Of a stretch of 51,375 nt of DNA, positions 1 through 12,259 are shown one piece after another. This DNA comes from Selaginella moellendorffii (lineage: Eukaryota; Streptophyta; Lycopodiopsida; Selaginellales; Selaginellaceae). Location: positions 1,412,100-1,463,474 of the forward strand of contig NW_003314309.1 of assembly GCF_000143415.4 (NCBI RefSeq). The letters are read 5' to 3'. Within the stretch, counting starts at the first letter, position 1. The number at the start of each line of letters is the position of its first letter. Under the pieces are notes generated by a model that had not been told where the DNA came from, ran no database searches, and worked only from the letters and a program-made list of their open reading frames with translations. The position numbers were made by a program, and so were the translations under genes.

Positions 1-4
1 GGAA

Positions 5-26
5 CCCCCCCCCCCCCCCCCCCCCC
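5..26. repeat. C22 homopolymer
   Basis: An uninterrupted run of 22 cytosines near the very start of the window. Long C tracts are prone to polymerase and sequencing error, so both its length and the local assembly deserve caution. Confidence 0.9.
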
Positions 27-674
27 TTGAGGAACACACGCTTTGGGCTTTCACCCCAAGCCTCCTTTAGTATCAAGAGTTAGTCTCTGGGACAAGCTCG
101 AAACTTACTAAATATGGAATGTCTTTAGATTGCAAATTTGGACACGGGACGAACACCATTGTGTTCAGGCCGATCTCTACATTCCGTAGATATGCCAAAT
201 GAGCAAATCTTGACACTTTCCATAAATAGCATTTGGGACCGAAATGAGACTAACACAAAGGGCATGATAGCAAGGGTGTTTGGCAGACACGGTAAGCTAT
301 CATGTAGCGATATTGAGGGACCAATCTCAATACGCGAGGGTTCTTGTCAAGCCAGTGCAAGACAGAGCAAAAGAGAACTAACAAGCCGGGCCAAGTATGC
401 TCAACTAAATAGACACTTAGGAATTCCTTCCTTATGCTCATCCGGCCAAGTACAGATGCAAAGTCTAGTTTACTAACACTTGAACAAGAGGGGCTAATAA
501 AGGGAACCAGCAATACCGACCTCCTACCATCGTGGCAGTAAGGTAAGAATGTCCGTAAGGACTAGTCGACAAGTAACTTTCGATACCCGAAGTCACATTC
601 GCGACAAAATCGGCCATGAAGATGAATGCAAAAGAAAGAGCAAAAGAAGAGAAATGACAAAAAGCTAGAAAGAA

Positions 675-799
675 ATGGTAGATCTAGACAATGCAAAAAG
701 CTAAATCTAAACCAAAATCCTGAAAGGAAATAACAAAAGAAAGGAAATGGAAAAAGCTAGATCTAGACAATGCAAAAGCTAGATCTAAACCAAAATCCC
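675..799. repeat. Imperfect ~45-bp direct duplication
   Basis: Two near-identical stretches, about 675-720 and 747-799, share the order of GATCTAGACAATGCAAAA, an AGCTA-ATCTAAACC block and AAAATCC. About 26 bases of A-rich sequence lie between them. It looks like a local slippage or tandem duplication in non-coding DNA. Confidence 0.6.
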
Positions 800-2005
800 A
801 AATCCAAACACTCCCAGGGACAATCAAAGGTGCCCCTCACCTCCACCAATGTGAGTGCATGGAATATAGAAAGGGAATACAGAAATGTGCATATCAATTA
901 GCCCAAAAACCCTAGTTTATATACAGGAGCGAGTTAGTCTGAATTGAAACTAATCCGACGGCTACCAAAATCCCATTACGCTAATATTAGTATATGGCAT
1001 CGTAGCCGTACACTTGGCCCTCACAAAAGTAATTGTATGAGCGCGAGCAAAGAGATAAAATCATGGTCTTTTAGCATGTACACCCTGGAACTTCCACAGC
1101 GGCGCGTACATCCCAGCATAGCTCCTACAGCAAAAGTATCAGCACTGAGTGATAAAGAATCACTAAGCAGCACCACGGCATCGCACTGGCAATCTGAGCA
1201 GATGCAGAGCATTGCCACTTGATCTCCTTCCCAGATCGGCATGGCGATGCATGTGCCGCGAGCACGGAAATCCAGCTACCATCAAACATATTCGAGAAAA
1301 GAGGTTTCTGCTTTTCTCCTCTCAGAGTTGAAAAGCAGAAAGGTCAGTAAGACTTAAGACTTGAGAGGCGATCGAGTTGGTCACTCTACTAACATTTCTT
1401 GAAGCAGGCGATTAATGAGAACAACTTCTCATTCACGAAATTCCTGTGTTGTCACTGCTGATAACTTGAGTAACCTGTTTGCTATAAAGTGAGCAGTAAA
1501 GGTAGCAAATGTTTGTATAGCTTGAACATTCGTGCATATATGTTTCTTGTGAACAGCATGTACGACGTGGAAATGGAGGGTTTGGTTCGACAGTCGCAGA
1601 GTTTATTTCGAAATCCGATGTTCCTGGTCACTGCGCGAAGGTACATCCATGGCCAGCTTTTCTCTAAATTATTTTACGAAAGACCGAATGCCAGGTTTGG
1701 ACAAGACCAAAAATGTGTGTTCGTTAAAGGCCTCACCAACGTTCTCATTCGCAAAATGGACCAGTAGTTTTGGTTTTCTGAGGAGAACGTATCTTTGAGA
1801 GCACGAAGAACACAATAAAATCTCGAAGACACTCGTTTTGCAAAGCTAGACTATATACATGTAAGTCAAGCCTGATAAAATGTTCTATCTCATTACCAGT
1901 TTCTTGGAAGGAAAGAACAATCTTTGGCGAGAGATTAAATAAAAGAGAGTAGATAAAAAAAAGAAAGAAAATCTTCTCGGTTTCTTTCGAGCTCTCCCTT
2001 CTTCC

Positions 2006-5000
2006 TCAAGTGGCAGCGTCGACGGACGGCGCAAGAACCGATCCCAGAAATGGAGACGCGCTCTTCTTTAGCGATCCGCCATTGACACTCGCCGGGAGTC
2101 CATTTCCCATGCTCGTCCATCCCTCCATGGAGTCCACCTCTACGTCCTTGTGCGTGTAAACAACTCCCCGGTCGCCTTGGACGACCTGACCGTTCCCTCG
2201 TAGCAACCTGGACAGGAGAAAGTGAGCGCCGGATGGAATCAAACCACGCAAGTCTCTATCATACCAGCGAGTTGTGAGAAGACCCTCTACGCCAACAGGC
2301 CCTCTTGCGTGGATCCGGCTTGTGCTGATTCCAACCTTGAAGGAAAGTTGGAAAAGCTTAGTATCATCTAATGCTGGAAATGTAAAAGAAAAAGTACCTC
2401 CGCTCCGAGACCAAAGCGTGTTCCGTCCGAAAACCGGGTGCTTGCGTTGTGGAAGACTGCAGCACTGCCATTCCAATAACCGGGTTTCAAATCACAGCCA
2501 AAAGAGAAAAGAGAAGTCGGAAAAAAACAGCAAACCTGTCCAATTGTTGCAAGAATAGCTCCGCGACTTCCTTGTCCTCCGTTACTATGCAGTCGGTGTG
2601 CGCACTGGAAGAAACGACAGTTCGCAACAAGCGACATCAGGCCAGACAACGCACCTCCCGTGTTCGTGAATGTGATTTATGGCGGCGTGAACGTCTTTTA
2701 CGACCTCCACGGTGCATGCTAATCCACTGTATTCATGGTGGAACTTGGTCATTTTCGGAATGTTGAGAAGCTTTGACGCTCTTTCCCCACCATTTAGTGT
2801 CACTCCTGGATAGCGGTTATAAGTTAGAAGAAAACAAAATGTGTAGCGACAAAACAAACCTGCAGACTTCAATGCGGACGCTAGCGTCTCCAAGCCTCCA
2901 GTATCAACTAGATCCTCATGGACCAGTAGAGTTTCCTGCATTAGAAAAAAAGGGAAAGAAAATAAGCGATCGGTCAGTAACTGAAATGCATGTGAAACGG
3001 AATTCTGTACCATAGCGTTGCATGCGGCTGGATAATCTACTTTAGAATCAATGGCGATCTTTGTAGCGACGTCCAGACGGGCAGCCTTATCTACGTAGAC
3101 ATGGCAGATACCATCTAAAAGGTTTTCCATGTGTCAGAAACAGCTTTCGCAACGCGAGGACAAATTTTCGCAATGCGAGGACAAAAGTAGCATACCGGCA
3201 TGGCCCAGCACAGGAATTTTCGTAGACTCCTTGATTTGTGAAACAAGTTTATTGCTTCCTCTTGGTATAACGAGGTCAATAACATCGTCAAGCTGAAACC
3301 CATGGTAAGAAACGAGCTAACAGCACGAAAGTATAGTTACCTTGAGAAGATCTGGTATCTCATCCCTCGACGTAACAAGACCAATGAGCTCTTTTCCCAC
3401 AGACTTTGGCAGCGCCTCCGTAATCACCTACATTTAGAAACACCACCGTGTAAAGGCACGCTACCAGCGACAACTTACAAACTGACCTTGTGCAGTATGG
3501 CATTAGAACGGGTAGCCTCTTTACCACCCTTGAGTAGCAGGCCATTTCCACTTTTAATGGCCAGGGAGGCAATCTGCAAAATAGTAACGATATAAAGGGG
3601 ACAAAAATTTTAAAAATCCAGCACCGTACCTGGACGAGTGCATCGGGGCGAGACTCGAAAATAACAAGTATAACCCCCAAAGGACAGGAAGTTTTGTCCA
3701 AAGTAAGGTTCTCCGCGACCTAGTAGTTGCAAAATAAGAATGTTGAGAATCAATACATCCCTTCTAATGAGCTCACTTCAGTCCTCTGCAAAATACTACC
3801 AATTGGTTCTCTCATATCTGCGAGGGCCCGGACTGCCTTGGCCAAATCAGCAATCTGCAGGAAAGTAAAAAACAAGATATCGAAGGATAATGGCTATAAC
3901 AATCAACAAGAACAAACCTTGCCAGGCTTAAGAGTCAGCCTGCTGAGTAGCGGCTTTGCGATGCCCAACTCTTCGGCCAACCTTACATCTGCTTGGTTCT
4001 CACTTCGAATAGTCTCTTCGTTTCTCTCGAGCGCGTCTGCAACGTTGTACAAAATGTTTTGACGCTCCCCGGACGTGAGACTCTGCAAGCCAGGATTAGC
4101 AACTCCAGACGCGGTACGTTAAAAGACAAACTCAACCTGCAAGCGCCGACTTGAATCCCTTGCAGCCACAGCCATCAACCGGGCATCATTATTTATCGTA
4201 AGAGTCCAAATATGTGCATCCTTATGAAACAAAGTCCCGATAGAATCCCCCCTCAAAACCCTATGAAATCCGTCTGGAGTGTATCCACTGCGCACAGGAA
4301 GAAGAACCATGAGAAACTTTCAAAGTAGAACTCGACGTGTACCTGGTAATAACAACCGGAATACCAGCAGATGCAACTTCCCTCGCAGCAGTCACCTTGG
4401 TCGTCATCCCTCCTCTACCATACCTTGACTTCTCGCCAAAGGTGATGGTTTCGTGTTCAGCAGGAATGTACGTGCTGATCAATTTCGAGGAAGGATCGGA
4501 AGGAGGTCCCGTGTAAAGACCCTCAACGTCACTCAGCAGGATTAGCAGGTCCACTTTTAGTTCCAGAGCCAGCAAAGCCGCCAGGCTATCGTTGTCCCAA
4601 AAGATGCCCGAAGAATCCTGTAGAGAAAACGCTCGTTATGTTTCAACGTCATAGAAGTTTCAATATAACCAACCTTGTATGGAGCTCTCCTCGTACTCAT
4701 TGCATCGTTCTCGTTAAAAATCGGCACAACCCGTAGTTGCAACAACGTATCGACGGTCTCACAGAGCTGCTTTCTAAACTCGGGATCAATAAATTCCCTG
4801 TCCGTCACAAGGAGCTGCGACGAAGCAACATCCAGCTGGAAAAACACATCCAAGGTGACCACGATCGAGAAAAGAAATCAATCATCGACCCAGCAAGAAT
4901 TAAAGAATCAAACCAACCTGGCTGAAAATACTATCGTACAAAGCCATCAGCCCGGCTTGACCGATGGCAGCACAAGCTTTTCCGCTCAACTCGGCTTGCG

Positions 5001-5617
5001 GCTTTTGCAGATCTGCAAAGCTGGAACACAATCGTGAAGCTTGTCAGTTCTTTTTTTCATGTGGAAAGGTACCCTTTCCACATGAAGCTCGCAAGCGGGC
5101 AAGTCAAACACGACGATCACCAAAGCAACTTCACCTAAACAAACGAAAAGGAAGCAGAAGTGGTGAATGACTCTTCTAACTTGCCTGCTGTTCATCATGC
5201 GCTGCTGTCGAAGCTTCTGACGCCCGACAGCCACAGCACCAGAGGTTACAACGATCACCTCGATATGATCATCCATAATGTCCTTCACCTGGAAAAAAAA
5301 TTCCCCGTCATGCCTCGAGAAAGAGAAAAAAGAAAGAAAAAAATCGTCCTTTCCAGCGCGGGCAGCGAGGAGGAGGAGAAGAGCAAATTCTTGCTTACTT
5401 GCTCGCACAATGCACCAAGCCGGCCAACAGCGAGCTTCCCATCCGGGCGCGTCACGACCGACGTTCCAACCTTTGGCAAAGCAAGCGCAAAGCACAACGA
5501 GAATTTCTCAGACACCGAGAGGAGGAGAATCACTCCAAAATATTTCGCTCATACCTTGACAATCACGCGTCGCACATCCCTCGTGAATTCCCGCGATGGA
5601 TCGATCTGCTGCCTCAT
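2006..5617 (-). CDS. P5CS: Delta-1-pyrroline-5-carboxylate synthase (multi-exon)
   Basis: Bifunctional enzyme of proline synthesis: an N-terminal glutamate 5-kinase phosphorylates glutamate and a C-terminal gamma-glutamyl-phosphate reductase makes the semialdehyde. Kinase signatures in successive exons include [19 protein letters not shown] and [19 protein letters not shown]. The reductase shows the PAACNA|METLLVH-type junction with the catalytic Cys, and near the end [16 protein letters not shown] then [20 protein letters not shown]. The start [17 protein letters not shown] (5617) fits plant P5CS N-termini. Many small introns; for example the 57-nt intron after LLTTR splits a Trp codon and restores W-LLRGNG. 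In VTDREFID the Asp and Phe known from Vigna P5CS to mediate proline feedback inhibition are present, so feedback control is expected. Stop at 2006. All exons appear open. The exact exon count was not established, and plants usually have about 20. Confidence 0.93.
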
Positions 5618-5828
5618 TGTGGCGCGGGGGATAGATCGATCCGGCGGCCGCGCGACGGGAGGATTCCAATGCAGCTAGCTGGCGTGTGGCGCGGCGCCGC
5701 GATGGCGATGGCGATGGCGCGCGACCCAGTCAAGAAGAGCCCTAAGCGCTAAGCCGCCGTGAGCTACCGCCGCGTCCACTCCCTAAACAAGCAGCCCCTT
5801 GAAAGAAAGAAAATTTAGCAAAAATCGG

Positions 5829-5836
5829 TATATATA
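5829..5836 (-). promoter_or_regulatory. Candidate TATA box of P5CS
   Basis: A TATATATA octamer lies about 210 bp upstream of the P5CS start codon at 5617. It is self-complementary, so it does not fix direction, but the VPS51 gene on the other side ends here rather than starting. A leader of about 180 nt would follow. The interval 5618-6070 holds no other gene. It includes a short GATGGC triplication near 5697-5720. Confidence 0.4.
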
Positions 5837-6070
5837 CGAGTTTTTGTGCAATGGAGGAGGGCATGCGAGCTATTTAATGGAGAGTAGACAGTCAGTGAGC
5901 AGTGCCAGTCTCAAATATCACGACAAAGGCTCTTCTTTTTTTCCTTCTTTCTTTCTTCTGGTCCATGGATTCGCCATTCCAGCTTCTCGGCCATAGAGAG
6001 AAATTACTGTGCCGCGAGAGCGATGAACTTTACCTCGCAAGCACCGTGAAATTCATGGAGAGAGTTTCGC

Positions 6071-9000
6071 TTAGATGAAAACTTTGGTGGCCTCGTCGTC
6101 AAGTCTCTTCTCGCGCTTGGTGTGCACGATCTTTTCTAGCACGGCTTGTTCCAGCGGTGTTGGATCAGTGCATCGCTCGGCAGCAGCAGCGCAGACCTGA
6201 GAAAGAGAAAGAGCTTGTCGATAAGAACCGAGAGTTTTGTTTTGCTTGCCTCGTCGAGGAGGAAATCCACCACATTGTCATCGTCGACCACTTCCCGGAG
6301 CGGGTCTCTCAAGTACTGCGTGTCCAGTTGGATTTGCTGGAAGCCACAACGGCTAAACGTTTCAAGTCGGACGTACTCTTGGAAGCTCTTGAGAGCGATC
6401 TTGACAACCATGGAGATTACCGATGCCTGGGAGAAGAATCGAAGCGAAAGACGAGCTTTAGAGCAAGTTGGTGATGTGAGTTTTTCATACCTGCGTCAGT
6501 TCGGGCCTGGTGAATATCTCAACTCTTTGCTTGAACAGCTTTGCTACGTCCCGCTCGAGTAAGTGCGTCTTTCCACGGTTGTTTAGCCTGCTGGAGCGAG
6601 AATCCCCGCGGGTGGTGTTACTGCTGCGAGTGGAGCTTGAGCTTCCGGCGCTATCAGAACGACGATGGCTCTTTCCAGGTTCCAATACTTGCTTCACCTC
6701 TCCTTCCATTCCTTTCACCTTCGCAACCGGCTACGTGAGATCTTTGGACGAGAAAGAATGATACGCGTTACCTCGTCCAATAGCAAGTCTGCAAACATCC
6801 GAACGTCCCTGGGCTCTTTGTACTGGTTGCAGAGCATTTCAGTTAGCCAGTCACCAGAGAAAGTTGGTATTACCTGGAGCCAGTTCGGCGTTGTAATGCT
6901 CTTGCAGATCATGATGGAAAGCTTTCGTGATCGGACATCAATGAACTGCAAAGGAAGATATCAGCAATGCCTGACCAACATAATGTTTACTAACCTGACG
7001 CAAAAACTTCTCTGCTGCAGCACGAAACGCTCTGCAAATCTCGGAAGGAAGAAATGCAGGACGATCACCCAGTGAACCACCAATGAAAGAATCGCCTACT
7101 GCCTGCAAATTGATATGAGTATGAATTTCAGCTGATTATCCGCATAGTCGTACCTCTGTAATTCTCGGAACTCCTTCCTGCTCGATAAACGTAGACAAAC
7201 GAGATAGAAGCAAGACGAATCCCGGAGCAGGAGAACCCAGGCGTTGATCAGAACCTTCGCCTTGGGTTGCACTGGCCAATGACAACGAGATGAAGTGGTC
7301 CACAAGGGATCCAAAAAACTCTTGAAAACCGCTTTGAACGAGGTCAATATAAGCGTCCCTCCAGCTGACCAGAAAATCCACACTGTCGTCTAATAGCTGA
7401 GTGAGGTCCTGTTAAGAGAAGGTAATGTGCCTTGGAATAAAACGAACTCCAAGTTAATACCTTCAGAACTTCAAGTCCCCCATTAACAATTAAATTTTGC
7501 ACGTTTTCAAGGGATAGAAGTAACGGCTTTTGCTGGTCCTTGGCCTGCTCTTGCTTGGGAGAGTGAATATCCGAAAGAGCACCTGTTAAGTAGCTTTATA
7601 ACCAACTTTGAAGGGACTACACAAAGATCGGACCTGTTACTTGGGCGTATAGCACCTTGAACTTGTGGTTGACGTGTTGTTTAACAGCCGACTCGACAGC
7701 CTGTAAGTAAACCAGTAAGCATTCCAGTCCTTGAAGGAAATAACAGACTCTAACCTGTATGGCACCGTCAATAAACCCGGCTTCCGGCATCACTTCGTGC
7801 ATTTTGGCTACATCAGCAGATAAACTTTCTGCAAACGATCAATCAAAGTGATGAAAGGAGTGTCGAGACTGAAGGACACAAACTTAGTAAGGAAATCAAC
7901 TCCGCGGCAGAAAGGCTTCCAGCTTCCGGCTGCAACGATACATTGACGTTTGCAAAGTACCTGAGAGTGATGAAAGTTAGGAAGTCACAAAATTGTGGCA
8001 AGACTGACTTGTCCAAAAGATCTTTCGCAGCTTCGTTAAGACGACTTTCCCCCGTTGGAAATATGGATCGAAATGCCGTTGCTGTTTGAGTAAATTCGGA
8101 AATAAATTTCTGTGAAAAATTCTTCAGTTAGTCTCACTTATGCATTGAATTACCTTAGAGTCATCGGGAGACTTGCTTTTGTGCGACAAAGTTTGAAGTT
8201 CTAAAAGGTGTTTCATGTTGCTTGTCAAGAACCCATCCATCAGAACATCAACCTAGGAAATAGTTCAAAGATAAAAATTGTAAGTACGTTACTAAAAATC
8301 CATCCGGTATACAACCCCACCGGGAACTTGAGTTGTTGAAGCAAGGCCACTGCTTCAGCTCGCCCAGGCAATGGTTCAGAATCTGCTAAGAACTTGGCCT
8401 GGAAAAAAGTGTGACAACCAGAACTTCAAGAAAAAAACAGTAGAAAATGCACCTGAAGGCGCTTTGAGATCGTCGCAATCACCTCCTCGCTCTCCTGTTT
8501 ACACGTTCTAAAAGACGAGCTACCATAAGTCTCTAATACTGGGCTCGCTCCCACGTAAAACTTCACCGCCTGAGCATAATCTCCTTCTTTCAAGCACTTC
8601 CTCAAGCGTTTTGGGAGGTCAAAAACGAACTGATACGGCACTTTCCCAATCAGGCATAGAAACAAGGATAAGACATCGTTTCTTTACCTGGACTTTCCGT
8701 AGCAGACTTCGTGTGCCATTTAATTCTTCTATCCGTCCTCTTCTCTCAAACAGCGAGGCGTTTATGTTATCACTTTTCGTTCGCACTGCTGTCACCTAGC
8801 AATTCTGAAATCTATGAGCATGAGCTCAACGATCTCGAAGGCACTCCCACCTTTTCCAGAAGCTGCTCCATGTTGGATTCCATGCCCGCGACATTATCCT
8901 TCATCCTGCAAGCTTCTACTGTCATACGTTTGCTAGAAAGTCCTGGAAGCGAAGCAAAACGAGTTTCACGTACACCTTGATAGTGTCTGTCGCACTGATG

Positions 9001-9387
9001 AACTTGTTGTAGTTCTCGTACACCAGCATTTGCATATCACTGTCCAAGTTCTTGATCTCCGCGGCCATTTCGACGTGTTTCTTGAGCAAGGTCGGTAAAT
9101 TCGTTTTCCTGACCTGCGCAGACAGACAAAAAGAAGTTTCACCTCTCGATCTCCCCCGGAAGTAAAAAATGCGGCAATGCAATGCTATGCACCAGAGAAG
9201 CCATGTAGCGCTCCGGCTCGAAACCCTTGGTGTTGATCTGGAGCAGAGTATCCCGGCGCCTGGCGCTGACACCTCCATCGCCGGGAGCATCCAGATCGAA
9301 GTCACCGGAATCGGACTCGTCGGATTTGTAGAAGCTGCTGAGGAGCTCCCGGACGCGCCGCGCCTTCTCGTCCAGATCCTCCGCCAT
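6071..9387 (-). CDS. VPS51: VPS51 homologue (GARP/EARP tethering subunit; UNHINGED-like)
   Basis: Subunit of the GARP/EARP tethering complexes, which capture endosome-derived vesicles at the trans-Golgi network and, in Arabidopsis (UNHINGED), affect vacuole and leaf shape. The start [20 protein letters not shown] matches the plant VPS51 N-terminus, so I prefer 9387 over the in-frame Met at 9489. A downstream exon carries [20 protein letters not shown] and [13 protein letters not shown], the conserved Vps51/Exo84/COG-type helical core. The C-terminus reads [20 protein letters not shown], again typical of plant VPS51, with the stop at 6071. It has many short introns, and coding segments are visible throughout the interval. 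The GC-poor internal exons (about 7400-8400) were not individually resolved. Confidence 0.88.
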
Positions 9388-9408
9388 GGGAGGAGGATCC
9401 AAATCGCC

Positions 9409-9424
9409 CCCAACCCTAACCCTG
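9409..9424. promoter_or_regulatory. Telo-box-like motif before VPS51
   Basis: CCCTAACCCTGGGTTTA lies about 25-40 bp upstream of the VPS51 start codon. Similar CCCTAA motifs lie immediately upstream of the PPR gene (18369, 18401), IFT20/BIOF (27009) and DRC1 (46046), and AGGGTTC before the repeat gene (48012). In plants short telomere-like boxes are common near start sites of housekeeping genes. Confidence 0.45.
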
Positions 9425-9550
9425 GGTTTAGTAGCTACCGCCAAAAACCAAAGCTTAAACAGATCCTGCAAGAAAACTGAGACTTTCACGAAGTTCCAAT
9501 TAATCTATAAACATCGATTGTCCATCCAACTCAATTGCCTCACAAATCAT

Positions 9551-10005
9551 CATGTCTCCTCGTGTTTCATGCTCCTCCATAGCTATCTTAGCACTAGTTC
9601 TAGAGATTTTGATCATGGCCGAGTCCTTGGATCATGATCATCGCACCGCATTTCAATCCTGCTGGCCAGATCCCAGCGCCTGGGACACCTTCAACTCCTC
9701 CATCGATGGAAGGCTCATCGAAGTCTTGCCTCCAGCGGCGCCCTGTCACAGCTTGCGAAATCGTGCGAGAGAAATGGAGCTCGCCATTTTGGAGGTCGGA
9801 TCAGCCGCAGTCCAGCAACTGGGAAGCAAGCGGCAACCAGAGCTGCCTCATCTCCTCCCCTCCCAACTCGAGCTTCTCGCGCTCTGTTCCAGTCTACTCT
9901 GTGAATGCCTCGACTCCATCTCACGTCCAAACTGTGGTGAAGTTTCCATCCGCCAAGAACATCCACACCGGGCGATCTGGCACTGGATCAGGCACTGGTG
10001 ATGTA
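9551..10005 (+). pseudogene. Truncated FAD-linked oxidoreductase copy
   Basis: This is a broken third copy of the oxidoreductases at 12260 and 14583. It shares their 5' flank, including a CACGAAGTTCCAA block and TCTATAAACAT, then the start and signal-peptide region and the CWPDPSAWDTFNSS segment. A 20-bp deletion after the CCCTGTCAC block (about 9747) shifts the frame, a second small deletion removes bases around the GAMQAS region, and similarity ends near 10000, before the flavin-binding histidine. The remaining C-terminal three quarters is absent. It cannot encode the enzyme. It lies directly upstream of VPS51 in divergent orientation. Confidence 0.85.
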
Positions 10006-10009
10006 AGCT

Positions 10010-10835
10010 GGCCATTATGCCAGGAAATCTATCAATCAGTAGAACACTACAAGTTGTTTACTTTGATGTCCAGACTACTGCTCTCCTCAATGTCGATTTA
10101 TGGTCCTGGGAATTGATCGTTGACGACAACAATCTCAACTTTGTGCTGCATAGCCTTCTGATCTTCTCGGGTAATCTATGAAGAGAACAAATTGTTCTTT
10201 CACTTGGAAAATGGAAGAAAAGTACATTGAATTTGTAGAAATTTATTTGCTGTTTGTTCAAAATCCACATATTTCTATTGATCACACCGTTATCAAGATC
10301 CATGAAACTAAAACACCCCACATTGAGGTTGTTTAAATTGACTACCTTCAAACTAACTTCTCAATATCTGAACAATACTTATATGGTTGAAACATTCATG
10401 ATGTTCCTTTTAAGTCTTTATTATCCAAGCAACCTTAAGTGAACACCCAACCGAAAACTAGATGGTTAATTATAAATTTTAATTAAGTAACATTGTGTTT
10501 GTTTTCTTGTGATCCATGCTCTTTTAATATGCAATTGTATTATTGAATAATAATACACTTAATAGTGAGATCTAAATGTACTTGAAAATTAAATCTTTTG
10601 ATGCTTGATATGACATTTTTATATGCTTTGTTACGTACATAAAAAAAATTATGTAATATAACCATTCACGACATAAAGAATAAAATAATTACTTATGGTA
10701 GCTAAAAGTCATTCAATGGATATATTTTTTATGTGCTCAAGTATATTATATTTTTGTTTGCTTTAGGAATAACCAATTTGCAAGGGACAAGTAAATAAAA
10801 ATACAGTCACATTTGATATATAAATGAACTAATAT
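10010..10835. other. AT-rich spacer without a gene
   Basis: Strongly AT-rich sequence with only short chance frames. I see no gene, RNA or clear element termini. It separates the truncated oxidoreductase copy from the minus-strand oxidoreductase fragment at 10839. Confidence 0.6.
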
Positions 10836-10838
10836 CCC

Positions 10839-10932
10839 CTACAATGAGTTCTTGGCGATAAAGTCACTGTGAAAGCTCATGTTCTTCATCTGGTGAAGCC
10901 AGATGTTGAGAGATCCAGCCGCAGTGCCAATG
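10839..10932 (-). pseudogene. Short inverted fragment of the FAD oxidoreductase
   Basis: Read on the minus strand, this ~95-bp piece encodes AAGSLNIWLHQMKNMSFHSD and a few following residues. It is clearly homologous to the AAGSLSIWTHHMKNMSFH segment just after the flavin histidine in the two intact genes. It is isolated, inverted relative to them and followed immediately by PPR-like debris. Its divergence suggests an older duplication than the intact pair. Confidence 0.8.
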
Positions 10933-10939
10933 TCACACC

Positions 10940-11330
10940 CACAGCATTGGATCAAGATTCTCCATGCTAGATTTCCAATATCCTCGTAAACTTGGGCCAT
11001 GTCATTCCAAGAAACAAGATCTTGCCTTGAAATCCTGTCGAGCTCCACGATTGTGGCCCCAAACTCCACACTAGCGCAACAATCATCGAAGTGGCGCTAA
11101 TCTCAACATTCGATTGCCTCATGTTTAGCTGTGTGAACACCGCAATGAGCGTGTTCCACAAACACAGCTAGTCAAAGCATGAGGTTAGAGACGCATAGTT
11201 GCATCAGTGCATTCCAAGCGACGACATTGCGTATGATTCAAACGGCGAGGAATGCTCTGGTAGCACGCACGAGAGCCACAGTGTATGGAGAGTTCTCATC
11301 ATTCATCCAAAACAGAGCTAACCATTCTTG
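10940..11330 (-). pseudogene. Degenerate PPR gene remnant
   Basis: The minus strand contains pieces of pentatricopeptide-type helices, for example QDLVSWNDMAQVYEDIGN, WNTLIAVFTQLN and RNVVAWNALMQ, in different frames and separated by stops. This is the expected trace of a decayed plant PPR gene. It abuts the inverted oxidoreductase fragment, mirroring the oxidoreductase-PPR juxtaposition seen elsewhere in this block. Confidence 0.6.
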
Positions 11331-11389
11331 CAGTCAGGCGAGCAAAAACCAAAAGAGCTTGTCATCGTGATAAGAACTCCATTCCATCG

Positions 11390-11950
11390 ATTTTCTAGCC
11401 ATTGATCTTCGTGCTAGCATGGGTTTAGCATGCATATGTAGTTGTGACAAGACCCATGCAACGTCATACCATGGCCTGTAAATTACATATTGGTTCCTTA
11501 AGCAATCAACATGTAGTATATGTACATTTTATCTCTACTTTATTTTCTTACAAATTAATTGTCATATGAAAGGAAACAAGGAACATAGTGACCAACGTTA
11601 TCCCACTCTGATAGGGCCGTGACAAACCATCCCCGTATTTTCCTCTGATAATTCTCAATTGGAAAATCACTTGCAGAAAAAAAAAATGGATGATGAATTC
11701 CTCCCCTCCTATTAAATAGAGTGGAAGTAACAAAAGGTGATTAGGACCTTTCATCCAAACCAAGAAGGTGGATTATTATGTTATGTTTTGGAGGTGATTG
11801 CTCAGTTTTCTACTCCTACCAGGAGTGTCACATATCCTCTATTTCCAAAATTTTAACTTTGCTCAGTCACGACAACTGAGCAAAATAAACAACAAAATAA
11901 ACAAAACTCCTCTTGCTGAAGATTCTATAAAATAGAATTATAAATTTAAG
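11390..11950. other. Spacer without a gene
   Basis: AT-rich non-coding sequence between the PPR remnant and the antisense PPR fragment upstream of the first intact oxidoreductase. No gene or RNA was recognised. Confidence 0.5.
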
Positions 11951-11956
11951 CTAGGA

Positions 11957-12185
11957 AAGTTCCAGAGTTTTGTGGCTAACTTCATGGCATTGTCTGCTGC
12001 TCGTCGCGCAAAATCGATACCTTGCGTAGCACACCCGCTGTCCGCGACACACACACTGATCAATCTCCTTTGGGTTCATCCCATAGTCAGCTAGGACTAT
12101 AGACACGAGGAGGGTGTGGCTGCAAGCCGAGAAGATGCTGACGATCCCGTGTTACCTCGAGACTTTTCCAAGAGAGATAGTCAAA
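11957..12185 (-). pseudogene. PPR 3'-end fragment upstream of oxidoreductase copy 1
   Basis: This stretch is a patchwork copy of the 3' end of the PPR gene at 16586-18277. Matches include GGCATTGTC-GCTGCTCGTCG, CGCAAAATCG, TGCGTAGCACACCCGCTG, the GTGGCTGCAAGCCGAGA block and CTCGAGACT-TTCC-AGAGAGA. They occur in the same order and orientation as in the intact gene, with internal deletions. It now forms the upstream region of the oxidoreductase starting at 12260 and accounts for the spurious in-frame Met at 12116. Confidence 0.85.
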
Positions 12186-12259
12186 CCATAGCACTTCCAC
12201 GAAGTTCCAAGTTATCGATAAACATCCAGCATTCACACTCGATTGTCTCACAAATCACA

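Larger units (their letters stand above)
1..1930. other. Gene-poor 5' end of window
   Basis: I see no convincing gene in this stretch. It opens with a 22-base C homopolymer (5-26). Short open frames occur on both strands, but none shows a recognisable domain or codon pattern. Positions 600-800 are very A-rich and contain a small imperfect duplication. The last 70 bases or so are probably the 3' untranslated region of the minus-strand P5CS gene that ends at 2006. The first 600 bases have the look of interspersed repeat DNA, but no terminal repeat, primer-binding site or polyprotein is visible, so I do not assign them to an element. Confidence 0.5.

Noticed and set aside
1-1900. Possible LTR retrotransposon
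   Set aside because: The text looks repeat-like, but I see no terminal repeats, primer-binding site or gag/pol similarity within the window.
12116-12259. N-terminal extension of oxidoreductase copy 1 from an upstream in-frame Met
   Set aside because: The extra 48 residues come from antisense PPR-derived DNA, are not present in copy 2 and would bury the signal peptide.
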